Shown here piece after piece: positions 1-8,287 of a stretch of 64,000 nucleotides of DNA (its first letter is position 1; each line of letters opens with the position of its first letter). The notes below the pieces were generated by a model. That model ran no database searches. It saw only the letters and a list, made by a program, of their open reading frames with translations, and had not been told where the DNA came from. The DNA is from Encephalitozoon hellem ATCC 50504 (taxonomy: Eukaryota; Microsporidia; Unikaryonidae): contig NW_004057897.1 in assembly GCF_000277815.2 (NCBI RefSeq), positions 62,001 to 126,000 on the forward strand, given 5' to 3'. The position numbers and the translations under genes were made by a program.

Positions 1-1
1 C

Positions 2-1219
2 GAAGACAAGATCTCGGTATTTACCAAACTTCGCTACAGTAAAGAAGAGTATGGGCTCGAGGTCTACGAAGGGAGGTACATGTTTGCGGAGTTGTATACT
101 CTTTTCAGATGCGGGCTCCTGGACTCTGTGAGGAACCTTCTTGAGAGGTTCCACGTTTTTTTCGAACACATCTCGCACAGGTTCAAAACGAGCTTTGGAA
201 ACTGGATGTCCACAAAGTCAAGGCCTGCCGTTCCTGTGAAGATAGGGGGGGCTGACGACCTCTTCAAGGCATTTCTCCTTGGACTAATGGACGAGAGAAA
301 CAGGAGGATGGATGAACGGATTATTGGTAGCATTGAAGACTTTGTGTGGGTGTACTTAATTTCGATGAACGAAGGGGGGTCTGCTTCTGAAGTCCTGAAG
401 ATGTTCAGGAATTACCAGAATCCAAAGGGGCTTTTCCTTGCATATGTGATGCTAAAGGACTATGACAAAGCGATGAGCTTGATGTTCAAGGGAGACTTTC
501 CCATAATTCCCTCGTACTTCATAATGAAGACCCTTTGCCTTCGATGTACAAATAAGAAGGTGTTTGTGGACTTTGTGTTCTTGGCAGCCTCTAGGTTTTC
601 TTCAACGCAGAAAAAGGTTGAGCTCATAAGCTCTCTAAAGGCTACAATAGAGGGGTACTATGATATAGTTCCTGAGATGATAGTCAAGATGGAGCTGTAT
701 GATGTTCTTGGAATTGATTCTGGGGCCTGTCTGTATCTCGATAAGAAGGTCAACCAAAAGGTCATTGAGATATTGAAGGGAAAGAACGAGAAGAAGAAGC
801 TGATCAAGCTCTACTATCTTATTGATGACGAGACGCTTGTTGTAGACCTCATTAACGAAGCCATAACCGAGGCGATTCTCTCTGACACAGACATAGATGA
901 GTATCTTGAGATTATTGAGTACTATGAGAAGGTGGAGAGTACGAAGCAGACAAGGGTGATGGCCGCCTTGAAGAGCTTCTACCTATTTAAGAAGAGCCCT
1001 TCCTCCTCTACTCTCGGAGCCACACCGTTACTGGACCCTGACTTTGACTTGAGCAGCTTTAAATATGTTGTTGAGAAGATATTCAAGTCTGCGTGTGATG
1101 TTGTGGAGAAGGTGGGAGACAACGAGATGGCAAGAACGCTGTTTAAGCTTTGCGGGGTCCTTGGGCTTGGAGAAGAGATGTCTGGCTATGCAAACAGGCA
1201 TCTTGTACTACTTATATGA
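2..1219 (+). CDS. NIC96: Nup93/Nic96-type nucleoporin, C-terminal part (5' truncated by the window)
   Basis: The frame is open from base 2, so the gene starts outside the window and about 405 C-terminal residues are seen. The product is an all-helical solenoid. The stretch around 'LYTLFRCGLLDSV', the later 'SIEDFVWVYLI' and the 'GLFLAYVMLKDYDKAMSLM' block follow the order of the Nic96/Nup93 helical domain, the scaffold nucleoporin of the inner ring of the nuclear pore. This is recognition by eye of a poorly conserved family, so another helical nucleoporin is possible. An FG-nucleoporin gene lies at 10.3-12.3 kb. The first internal ATG at 80 is not needed as a start because the frame is open upstream. 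Confidence 0.6.
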   Translation, partial: EDKISVFTKLRYSKEEYGLEVYEGRYMFAELYTLFRCGLLDSVRNLLERFHVFFEHISHRFKTSFGNWMSTKSRPAVPVKIGGADDLFKAFLLGLMDERNRRMDERIIGSIEDFVWVYLISMNEGGSASEVLKMFRNYQNPKGLFLAYVMLKDYDKAMSLMFKGDFPIIPSYFIMKTLCLRCTNKKVFVDFVFLAASRFSSTQKKVELISSLKATIEGYYDIVPEMIVKMELYDVLGIDSGACLYLDKKVNQKVIEILKGKNEKKKLIKLYYLIDDETLVVDLINEAITEAILSDTDIDEYLEIIEYYEKVESTKQTRVMAALKSFYLFKKSPSSSTLGATPLLDPDFDLSSFKYVVEKIFKSACDVVEKVGDNEMARTLFKLCGVLGLGEEMSGYANRHLVLLI

Positions 1220-1273
1220 GGCTCTTTGGATTAGCACGTGGTAAATTCCCTGCCTGAGATAACCCATAGGCTT

Positions 1274-2287
1274 ATGAAGTTCAATTCTGCAGATTTTCCC
1301 ATTATGAACAGGATGGTAGTAGCTAGAGAAGATGGAATACATTATGAGATTGAGAAGAACAGCCTAGCAGACACATGGGACAGGCTATTAGAATACTACA
1401 ATAAAAAGATTTTGGAAGAGCACAAGGAGGAGTTTGAGGAGGAAGAGCTTTATAGGATGCTCTGTAAGGCAAGGATTGAGGTGGAGACAGGGCAGAAAGT
1501 GTACGAGCTGGTTGAAAAGGGAGTACTCGGGACATACAAGGTGAGGCCACGGAATGTAGACAGATGCGAGTTCAAAGGGTTTATTCTGGATGCATGCATC
1601 AGACTGCTGAAGAAGGGATGTTCCGAGCTAGAGGATGCGATTAAGAAGGAAGAAAGAGTGTGGAGGAGTGTGGAAGGGATTGGGGTGCCTACAAAGTTGG
1701 TGAGTGGAGAGGTTCGGGTATATGTAACGGACACACAATACCTGGTTGCAAATGAAGAGGGGGGTTATGTGTGCTCGAATGACTGGAATCCCCGTGGACT
1801 AACATGCAGCATTAGGTATATGGATGTTCACCTTGAATGCTCCGTGCTTCCAAAGAGTGGCATGAACATGGTTGACATGGCCAGAGAGTACTTTCTCGAG
1901 AGGTCGATTATGCAGGAATTTTCGAGGAATGATATTGAAATCAAGATAGCAGAAGTAGAAGAGCCTTCTGAGAAGAACGATGCAATCTGTGCATACGTGG
2001 TAAAGGAGTTAAAAGAGGGAAAGAGCATTAGAGAAATATTCTGTACAGTAAGCCTCTACCTCTCAAGAAAGCTTGTCGACATTATTGTATCTAACTACAA
2101 GAGATGCAAAGTCCTGAAGTACAGCGGCAGCATTCTTAGGGATGGGCTACCTGAGGTGTTTTTTGTGCTTGCTGGCAATGATGTCATCAAAGTTGTAAGG
2201 CACATTCCAGATAGATTTGAGATATTTGTGAATGAGATTCCAGTGAGGTTCTTTCGAAGGGCCCAACCGATGCAAGTACCCTTCTAG
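1274..2287 (+). CDS. hypothetical protein, 337 aa
   Basis: The frame is open from a GTG at 1238, but the first ATG is at 1274 and is taken as the start. The product is mixed alpha/beta with an acidic helical segment near residues 45-70 (many Glu) and no signal peptide or membrane segment. It follows the Nic96-like gene on the same strand after 54 bp. I do not recognise the family; a diverged subunit of a transcription complex is one idea I cannot support. Codon use and density look like those of the neighbours, so it is probably a real gene. Confidence 0.6.
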   Translation: MKFNSADFPIMNRMVVAREDGIHYEIEKNSLADTWDRLLEYYNKKILEEHKEEFEEEELYRMLCKARIEVETGQKVYELVEKGVLGTYKVRPRNVDRCEFKGFILDACIRLLKKGCSELEDAIKKEERVWRSVEGIGVPTKLVSGEVRVYVTDTQYLVANEEGGYVCSNDWNPRGLTCSIRYMDVHLECSVLPKSGMNMVDMAREYFLERSIMQEFSRNDIEIKIAEVEEPSEKNDAICAYVVKELKEGKSIREIFCTVSLYLSRKLVDIIVSNYKRCKVLKYSGSILRDGLPEVFFVLAGNDVIKVVRHIPDRFEIFVNEIPVRFFRRAQPMQVPF

Positions 2288-2399
2288 TCACATTCCCTGT
2301 GCTCTCTATTTGTATGGATATATCCCGATTGAATAATAAACTACTTCATCTTACTCATAGTTCTGGATGCTATTATCTACTTTGGTATTTGTGGCCCAG

Positions 2400-2741
2400 A
2401 TGATAAGATGTGTCTACACAGTACAGAAGCACAAAAAGCTGAAGACATGGATTGACGGCTTTGTAGAGCACAAGGGTAAGAGGCTCTATCTGTACAACTC
2501 TGACATGGAGAGGATAGATAGCATGCTAGCACCTGCTTTGGATAATGAGATGGAAACATACAAGTATCTTGTGTATATCGACTCTTTTGAGGATGTTGAA
2601 GAAGACGAAGCAAAGGATCAAGACCCGACACCAGACATCTCTGAGTTATCGAAGAAGGAGGCAGGAGACGAACATAAGGAGGAGCCTCTATTACCAAGAG
2701 GAAGATCCGGAGAAGAAATAATAGGCCTGTTTGGAAAGTAG
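2400..2741 (+). CDS. DUF2439 domain protein (ZGRF1/Dbl2/Mte1 N-terminal domain type)
   Basis: The product is 113 aa. Residues 1-55 carry the pattern of DUF2439: 'YTVQKHKKLKTWIDGFVEH', then a KRLYLYN strand and a D-S-M segment, as at the N-terminus of ZGRF1 and of the yeast Mte1 and Dbl2 proteins that work with DNA helicases at recombination intermediates. The remainder is acidic and low in complexity. No helicase or GRF zinc finger follows, so the domain stands alone. The ATG at 2400 is chosen over the ATG at 2367 because a CCC motif precedes it directly and it matches the domain start. A role in recombination is inferred from the family. Confidence 0.6.
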   Translation: MIRCVYTVQKHKKLKTWIDGFVEHKGKRLYLYNSDMERIDSMLAPALDNEMETYKYLVYIDSFEDVEEDEAKDQDPTPDISELSKKEAGDEHKEEPLLPRGRSGEEIIGLFGK

Positions 2742-2754
2742 AACATGGTTTTTA

Positions 2755-3504
2755 TTATCCAATAGTTCTTTCAATGCTACTTTCAAATAAAGATATTGTT
2801 TTTCCATCTATACCGTTTAGCTTCAGCTTGCTTCTCTTTTCAAGGACATACTCCTTTTGCTCGTTGATCTCAAATATTATCTTCCCTACAATCTCCTTAT
2901 AGATGCCTATCCGAAGCTTCTTGAGCTCGCAAATGACAACGCTTGCAAGCTCCGGAAACCCAATGTTCCTTGAAAACGTTGACATGTGTTGCAGCAAGAG
3001 AGATCCGGCCTCTTCTATGACAAACATCTGGTGCTCCTCGCTTTTTGTCCTTTCTGCATCCGGGACCACCATATCATAGTTTATTCTCCTTCCGCTTGCC
3101 ACAAGATTCTTCACAGATATTGCATTTCCCAATATCCTAAGGATGTAAAAAGACAGTGGAACATAGAACTTCGATCCCACAGCAGACTTGATCACACGAA
3201 GACAGAATATGGAGTGTGGATAGTCCTTATATGTCTCCATCAAGGCCACTAGAAGCTTGGTATAATCTCTAAACTCAGAATGCCTCCTTAGGCATTTCCC
3301 TAGAACTTCGCTTATAAATATGATTTTGGCAAGATCCGGGCTTTTGCTACTTATATATCTCTCCAAGTACAATATCTCATTCCCTGTATCCTTCGGACTT
3401 AACACATAGTTCTTGATGTCTTCAGCAAGTGTCGATGGTTGGGATGTGTACAGTTTTGAGAGATAGCTCTCCTCTAGACCCCTTTCATTATCCATTTGTA
3501 CCAT
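2755..3504 (-). CDS. NOC2: nucleolar complex protein 2 (Noc2), short form
   Basis: Noc2 pairs with Noc1 or Noc3 and escorts pre-60S ribosomal particles from nucleolus to nucleoplasm. The 249-aa product matches the conserved C-terminal half of the family: 'YVPLSFYILRIL', then 'IGFPELASVVICELKK' and 'EINEQKEYVLEKRSKLKL' correspond to the Noc2 segments ending in the tail that binds its partner. The usual long acidic N-terminus is absent, giving a product about one third of the yeast length, which is common in microsporidia. The start is the ATG at 3504 with CCC six bases upstream. It ends 13 bp from the convergent DUF2439 gene. Confidence 0.75.
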   Translation of the reverse strand: MVQMDNERGLEESYLSKLYTSQPSTLAEDIKNYVLSPKDTGNEILYLERYISSKSPDLAKIIFISEVLGKCLRRHSEFRDYTKLLVALMETYKDYPHSIFCLRVIKSAVGSKFYVPLSFYILRILGNAISVKNLVASGRRINYDMVVPDAERTKSEEHQMFVIEEAGSLLLQHMSTFSRNIGFPELASVVICELKKLRIGIYKEIVGKIIFEINEQKEYVLEKRSKLKLNGIDGKTISLFESSIERTIG

Positions 3505-3875
3505 TTAGGGATTGAGAAATATGCATATATGATTTTGTGGGTATTTCATTTTTCAGAATTGCCTTGCTTTTGTGGACAGGAGCTGCCATCTACCCCCAAA
3601 AGCCACGAAAATCGTTGCTTTAAAGCTGTATCGACAATCGCAGCCAGAATAAATGCCACACGCCAAGAATCTATGAATTTCCCCGCACCAGGACAAAGAA
3701 CGCCCATTCCTCTTACACCAAGTAAGGAGGCCTCTTCACAAAATCTAGTATCTAGTGACTAACTCTATATCTCTCTATTCTTTCTCTCGGGAATAGGAAG
3801 GCAGCCAGAGTACCGATCTTTTCACCATACCTACGGATAGAGACGCAAGGAGAGCATGACGGGTACAGAAGCAAG
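3505..3875. other. 371-bp intergenic region with no supportable gene
   Basis: This is one of the longest spacers in the window and lies between the divergent Noc2 and DDT-domain genes. The only plus-strand frame begins with TTG, has few internal ATGs and no family signature. I looked for tRNA, U6 (ACAGAGA), U2 and RNase P motifs. Only a weak 'GGGTACAGAAGC' was seen near 3859-3870, without a credible partner region. It could hold both promoters or an unrecognised RNA. Confidence 0.5.
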
Positions 3876-5453
3876 ATGGCCTCTAGTGAAGTCATCAAAT
3901 CTCTGAACCCCTTGATGATTGAAAGTTCCGCAATAAAGAAGTTTATAATTAATTACTTCATTGAGCACAGCCAGGAGGATATTGATAAGATGGCTGGGAG
4001 CATACACAGCTATATTCTCAAAGGGTTTTTGATGAATGAGCTGGTGTGCAACATGAAGTCTGGAAAGTATGGCCGCATTTCGAAGGTAGGAGGAGGAAGA
4101 TATACCATGATGATTCAGTCTGACAATGGAGAACATGAGGAGAGCTGCTATTTTTCAGACCTTGCAAGAAAAGATGATGTGAGCGCAAGTGGAATAAAAG
4201 GATATCTGCTTGGGATAACGATGGAGACGCCCTTTGGCAGGGTCCTGAAGGAGAATGCATTCCGAAGCATAAAGGACTCCACGGAGGTGGTGAGGTGTAA
4301 GGTACCCCAAAATCAGTGCCATGGAGCAATGCGATCATCAAGCAAGGATTCCCTGAGGCCCCTAGATAGAGAGAAGAGGCAGGAGATGGTGCCTTGTTCG
4401 GAGGGTGGTGAAAATCAAAATAAACTGTCGAAGATGTGGGATGGTGGATCCAAGGCGATGGAAGCCAGGAACAATAGGGTTTCTGAAAGGCCCGATATAG
4501 GTTTGATCTTAAATATGGGGGATGGCCAGATGCTGAGGATCCCAGGATTTGGGAGTTCGGAAGTTGAGTTGATGATAAAGATCTTTGGGGTGTTGATGAA
4601 CTTCAGGTCTTTCTTTGGTATAGAGAGAATAGGCGTGAAGGGTCTGGGTGATGCTATCATTGACCCTTTGTACGAATCTGATATTATTTCTAGAACGCAT
4701 GAAAATCTGATTGAGATGCTAAATGCAGAAATCAATAGCATAGGAATGGATGTCTTCATCGAGAATTCCAGGCCATGCATGATGCTGGCTTCTGAGTCTC
4801 TGCGTTTCCTGAGAGAAAAAAAGCAGGACACACACGAAGGCACTGGGAATCCTTCGAAGCCCCGGGGACCTAGAAAGAAAAACTGGAAGCCGGAGCTAGA
4901 GAAGTTTGTTGAGAAAATCTCCGACCAGGCAGGGATAGACATTTCCTACATCATACCTTGTGTTTTCGCAAAAGATTGTCCACTAAGCCAAGAGGAAATA
5001 AGAAGTAGACTTGTGCTGCTTGAGCTATTGCTGAACATGTTCTTCACGACTGAACTTTTCAGAGAAGCTATATCAGAGAAGATGAAGGAGTCAAAGGAGC
5101 TCGAGAGGAAAAAGAGGGTGCTTCAGATTGGACTCAAAAGGTCTGGACCACAGTCCTCGGACGCCGGAGCACCTTCGGATATTCCAAAGGCATCGGAGGC
5201 AAGGAAGGAGCTTGCAGATACGATGGAGAAGATATTCCGGTTACCTACAAGTATTGAGATTGGGGAAATTGCCGGAATCAGGTTTTTGAATCTTGACAAA
5301 AGAATCTATGCAGTTAAAGAAGGAGACTACTATCCATTGAGTAGAGATGCACTGTTCAGCCTATGCAAGAAGTACCATAGCAAAAGCAAGAGTGAAAAGA
5401 ATGTACTGGCAAGTATAGAGCACCATGTAGAGATTCTGGAGAGCTATCCATGA
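3876..5453 (+). CDS. DDT-domain chromatin-remodelling accessory protein (Itc1/ACF1/BAZ-like)
   Basis: The product is 525 aa. The middle region, about residues 225-285, reads as a DDT domain: 'LMIKIFGVLMNFRSFFGIE' followed by a GLGDAI segment, a pair of acidic positions and 'THENLIEMLNAEI'. The N-terminal 90 residues contain a small basic beta-rich unit ('KYGRISKVGGGRYTMMI'), and the C-terminus ('IAGIRFLNLDKRIYAV') resembles a WHIM/WSD-type strand motif. DDT proteins are partners of ISWI ATPases and position nucleosomes. I see no bromodomain or PHD finger. The domain assignment is fair; the exact orthologue is not certain. Confidence 0.55.
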   Translation: MASSEVIKSLNPLMIESSAIKKFIINYFIEHSQEDIDKMAGSIHSYILKGFLMNELVCNMKSGKYGRISKVGGGRYTMMIQSDNGEHEESCYFSDLARKDDVSASGIKGYLLGITMETPFGRVLKENAFRSIKDSTEVVRCKVPQNQCHGAMRSSSKDSLRPLDREKRQEMVPCSEGGENQNKLSKMWDGGSKAMEARNNRVSERPDIGLILNMGDGQMLRIPGFGSSEVELMIKIFGVLMNFRSFFGIERIGVKGLGDAIIDPLYESDIISRTHENLIEMLNAEINSIGMDVFIENSRPCMMLASESLRFLREKKQDTHEGTGNPSKPRGPRKKNWKPELEKFVEKISDQAGIDISYIIPCVFAKDCPLSQEEIRSRLVLLELLLNMFFTTELFREAISEKMKESKELERKKRVLQIGLKRSGPQSSDAGAPSDIPKASEARKELADTMEKIFRLPTSIEIGEIAGIRFLNLDKRIYAVKEGDYYPLSRDALFSLCKKYHSKSKSEKNVLASIEHHVEILESYP

Positions 5454-5527
5454 ATCGTTTTTTGTTTACATACTGTATTTAGGAGATATAATTTAGTTTT
5501 ACATTTTAGAATAAACAACTAATACAG

Positions 5528-6949
5528 ATGGACAGGCAAAGATTCTCAAATCTACTGAAGGATAGCGAAAGTGCCGTACCACCTGACCATAGTATGAACT
5601 TGGGGAAGCACGCCGTGATGGTCAGGGACCTCAAAAGAAAGTACTTTATAAATAAGGTTACACTATTAGATGTTTATGATTACTATAGAACGCCACTATC
5701 GGTATACACATCGCAGAAGATCCGGAATGTGTTTATAACTGTATCCCTGTGCCTAACGGTTTATTTTGCATCGAATATGGATGCGATTAGAGGCAGCAGA
5801 ATTCCAAGGCTTGGGATGAATTTCTCTTCTGCAACGCTTGTGGTGGGAGGTGTGTTTGTTGTGAGAGAAGCTATTTCTTATGTGATAAACCTTAAGAAGA
5901 TGATATCTGTATTTTACATATACAAGTACATCCTACAGGAGAGCATAGACAACATAAGGTTCAAGGACGTAGTTGAGGGAGTAATCAAGTTAGAGAAAGA
6001 AGTCCACAACAGAGACCTTACGGGAAGAGGCTTCCGAGACATTGTGAACCACAACAATTTCCTTTTGCTCTTGATGATGAGGAAATTCCCCACGATATTT
6101 CGCCCGGTATGCTCTAGGTTTCTTCTTTATGTCCTCCATTCCTACACCGAGAAGATAGAGGACGGGCATATAGAGGAGATCGGCGATGAAATGAGGGTGA
6201 TTTCCGCAGCCATATTTCTGCTGTCGCCCATCATCTCGGCCTTCTTTATTCTGTACTATATTGTGAGGATTATAGAGAAGTCTCAAAGCAATGCATTTTA
6301 TGTGCTCAAAAAAGCCCACAGGCCATCGTTCAGGTATTTTATGTCCAAGAGAAACGAGTATCCTCACGAGACACGGAGGAAGATACAGAAAGGCACAGAC
6401 TATCTGAATGCATTCTTTCTTGCAAAAAAAAGAGATTGCATCGTGAGAATCTGCTCTGCAGTTTCCTTCTTCTTAAGCTGCCTTGTGTTTCTAGCAGCAT
6501 ATTTGATTCTGAAGACGGCGCTTGTGTCCAGTCAGGGCTTGAACGGGGTCTTGTATCAAGACATAGTCCTCTTTGGAAAGACAACAAATATAATATATCT
6601 CTCGTACTTCATAGGCGGGATATCCTGCTTCCTAAGGTGCCTGAACTTCGACTATGCAACAACAAGCCGCCGCAGAAAGTTTGTCAAGTGGTGCATTCTC
6701 ATGGAGCAGAAGGACCTACTTAATTACTCTGAAAGTCGGAGACGTCTGGCCGCATTCATGTCCAAGTTCTTCGTCCCTCGTATATATTTATTTCTGATAG
6801 AAATTTCCTCTCCGTTCATTGTTCCATTCCAGCTCGAAAAGCTGAGGAAGAACCTGAGGAGAATCCACACAATGCTCAATTCTGCAGACGTATGGGAGGA
6901 GTGTCTTGGGGGAATCCAAAGCAACAGAATTTCCGTCCTGGATCTATGA
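5528..6949 (+). CDS. ATG9: Atg9-like multispanning membrane protein
   Basis: Atg9 is the membrane scramblase carried on vesicles that seed autophagosomes. The 473-aa product has about five hydrophobic segments (near 66-82, 100-119, 225-247, 312-338 and 355-372) and the core Atg9 landmarks: 'LLDVYDYYR' before the first membrane segment, a domain with 'NHNNFLLLLMMRKF', then 'RPSFRYFMSKRNEYPHETRR', which aligns with the Atg9 W-K-F-R-E-F-N-E-x-P-H stretch. Long N- and C-terminal tails of yeast Atg9 are missing. It shares the plus strand with the DDT gene and meets CAF-1 tail to tail with 29 bp between. Microsporidia lack most autophagy genes, so its present role may be vesicle or membrane supply. 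Confidence 0.65.
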   Translation: MDRQRFSNLLKDSESAVPPDHSMNLGKHAVMVRDLKRKYFINKVTLLDVYDYYRTPLSVYTSQKIRNVFITVSLCLTVYFASNMDAIRGSRIPRLGMNFSSATLVVGGVFVVREAISYVINLKKMISVFYIYKYILQESIDNIRFKDVVEGVIKLEKEVHNRDLTGRGFRDIVNHNNFLLLLMMRKFPTIFRPVCSRFLLYVLHSYTEKIEDGHIEEIGDEMRVISAAIFLLSPIISAFFILYYIVRIIEKSQSNAFYVLKKAHRPSFRYFMSKRNEYPHETRRKIQKGTDYLNAFFLAKKRDCIVRICSAVSFFLSCLVFLAAYLILKTALVSSQGLNGVLYQDIVLFGKTTNIIYLSYFIGGISCFLRCLNFDYATTSRRRKFVKWCILMEQKDLLNYSESRRRLAAFMSKFFVPRIYLFLIEISSPFIVPFQLEKLRKNLRRIHTMLNSADVWEECLGGIQSNRISVLDL

Positions 6950-6978
6950 GATTAAAGAGTATATATAATGACACAATA

Positions 6979-8133
6979 CTACACCATCTTCTTTATTGTG
7001 GTCATGTCTCCTAGTCCAAGAGACTTGAGCTTCTCACTTACTGCTGACTGCTTAATAACATATCTATTTCCAAATCTCCTTACAAATGCCCCAAGATCCT
7101 TCTGGGAGGGCAGCTCCCTGATGAGTTCCTGAGAAAGTTCTTCTGGAAACACCTCACGCTCCTCCAACGGAAGCGAGATCCAGGAGGGTGAGAACGATGG
7201 AGAGATACTCAGCCTGCAAGGGGGAAACGAAAGAGACGGCCTTTTGCTTGGCTTTGACAGCTCTCTCCTTTCAGAATCCAGCTCTATCCAATCATAGTTG
7301 TCTTCCTCTTCTTCAGATTCCTCCTCCGTGCTTCCAATGGTTTCTGCATCTTCGACGTCTTCCCAGTCAGACTCATGCTCATAATCTAGGACCTGTGGAA
7401 GCTTTGCAAGGCTGTTTCTTACATGAAGCTTGTCTTCCCTAAACCCGTAGAAGGGTGGCTTCAGCTGGCCAGAAAACTTGATGAAGGACAATCTCTTTGG
7501 ATCCCGTATATTCCTTCTTACACGCACCGTTGAGCTTATAGGACTTGTAGGTGTACCGATCATAACATCTCTGTCAAAGCATATCGGCGAGAACTTACCA
7601 AGCATATCTGCAGAAGGTTTCTTTCTGTCCTCTATCTTAACAAACCTCAATATCCCTGGACTACTGGCTTCCTTCTTTTCTGCATCGGAGGATGGATCAA
7701 AGGCCCCCTCATGCTCAGGCCTTCTTTTCCTTCTACTTCTCAGCAGTTTTCTGATATTCTTAGAGACCAGTGCAGGATCCTTCAGAAAATACACGCCTCT
7801 GACATCCTTGCTCCTTCCATCAACCATCTCAATCCTGAACTTAGACTCGACCAATTCCTTGAGGGCCTCTATCCTGTCCTTTCTTCTTTTCGATGTCCTC
7901 TTGTACGAATATAGAACCTTGTCCATCCAATCATAGTCCACCTCCCATTTGCAGTCCACCAGCAAAGCCAGAAGATCCATGGGGACCTCTTCTTCTTGGC
8001 TTTTCTTCCACTCGTGCAGAATCTTTAACACTGTTGGATGGAATAAAACCTCCATACCCTCTTTCAAAAAATAAAATGATATAGGACCTACTTCACACGC
8101 TGCACAAGTATATTCCGCCTTTTGTAAGTCCAT
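6979..8133 (-). CDS. CAC1: chromatin assembly factor 1 large subunit (Cac1/p150)
   Basis: CAF-1 deposits H3-H4 behind the replication fork. The 384-aa product has the family signature near residues 225-290: 'IKFSGQLKPPFYGFRE', then a lysine-poor linker with 'LDYEHESDWEDVEDAE' and a strongly acidic run, as in the CAF1A ED region, and a C-terminal winged-helix-like segment ending 'KKMV'. The N-terminal KER domain is reduced to a short basic stretch around 75-140. The frame is open back to a GTG at 8175. The first ATG is at 8133 and is used here; a later ATG at 8058 is possible. Confidence 0.75.
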   Translation of the reverse strand: MDLQKAEYTCAACEVGPISFYFLKEGMEVLFHPTVLKILHEWKKSQEEEVPMDLLALLVDCKWEVDYDWMDKVLYSYKRTSKRRKDRIEALKELVESKFRIEMVDGRSKDVRGVYFLKDPALVSKNIRKLLRSRRKRRPEHEGAFDPSSDAEKKEASSPGILRFVKIEDRKKPSADMLGKFSPICFDRDVMIGTPTSPISSTVRVRRNIRDPKRLSFIKFSGQLKPPFYGFREDKLHVRNSLAKLPQVLDYEHESDWEDVEDAETIGSTEEESEEEEDNYDWIELDSERRELSKPSKRPSLSFPPCRLSISPSFSPSWISLPLEEREVFPEELSQELIRELPSQKDLGAFVRRFGNRYVIKQSAVSEKLKSLGLGDMTTIKKMV

Positions 8134-8287
8134 ACCTCGTTCAGCAAAGATACTAGCAGTGTATGCATCCAACACCTACAATAACTGTGGTTCGCCACAA
8201 GTGCAGATGGGTGCTGCAGATCCACTCTGGTCGTGAGGTGCCAGTTCTGTGCAGTGCACGCAGAAATCAAAGCGGCCATGAAATCCA

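Noticed and set aside
3496..3762. 88-codon plus-strand frame in the long spacer after Noc2
   Set aside because: It begins with TTG, overlaps the Noc2 start and shows no motif or coding-like composition.
8176..8287. tRNA-like stretch upstream of CAF-1
   Set aside because: No TTC-arm (GGTTCGAATCC-like) sequence or cloverleaf could be drawn on either strand.
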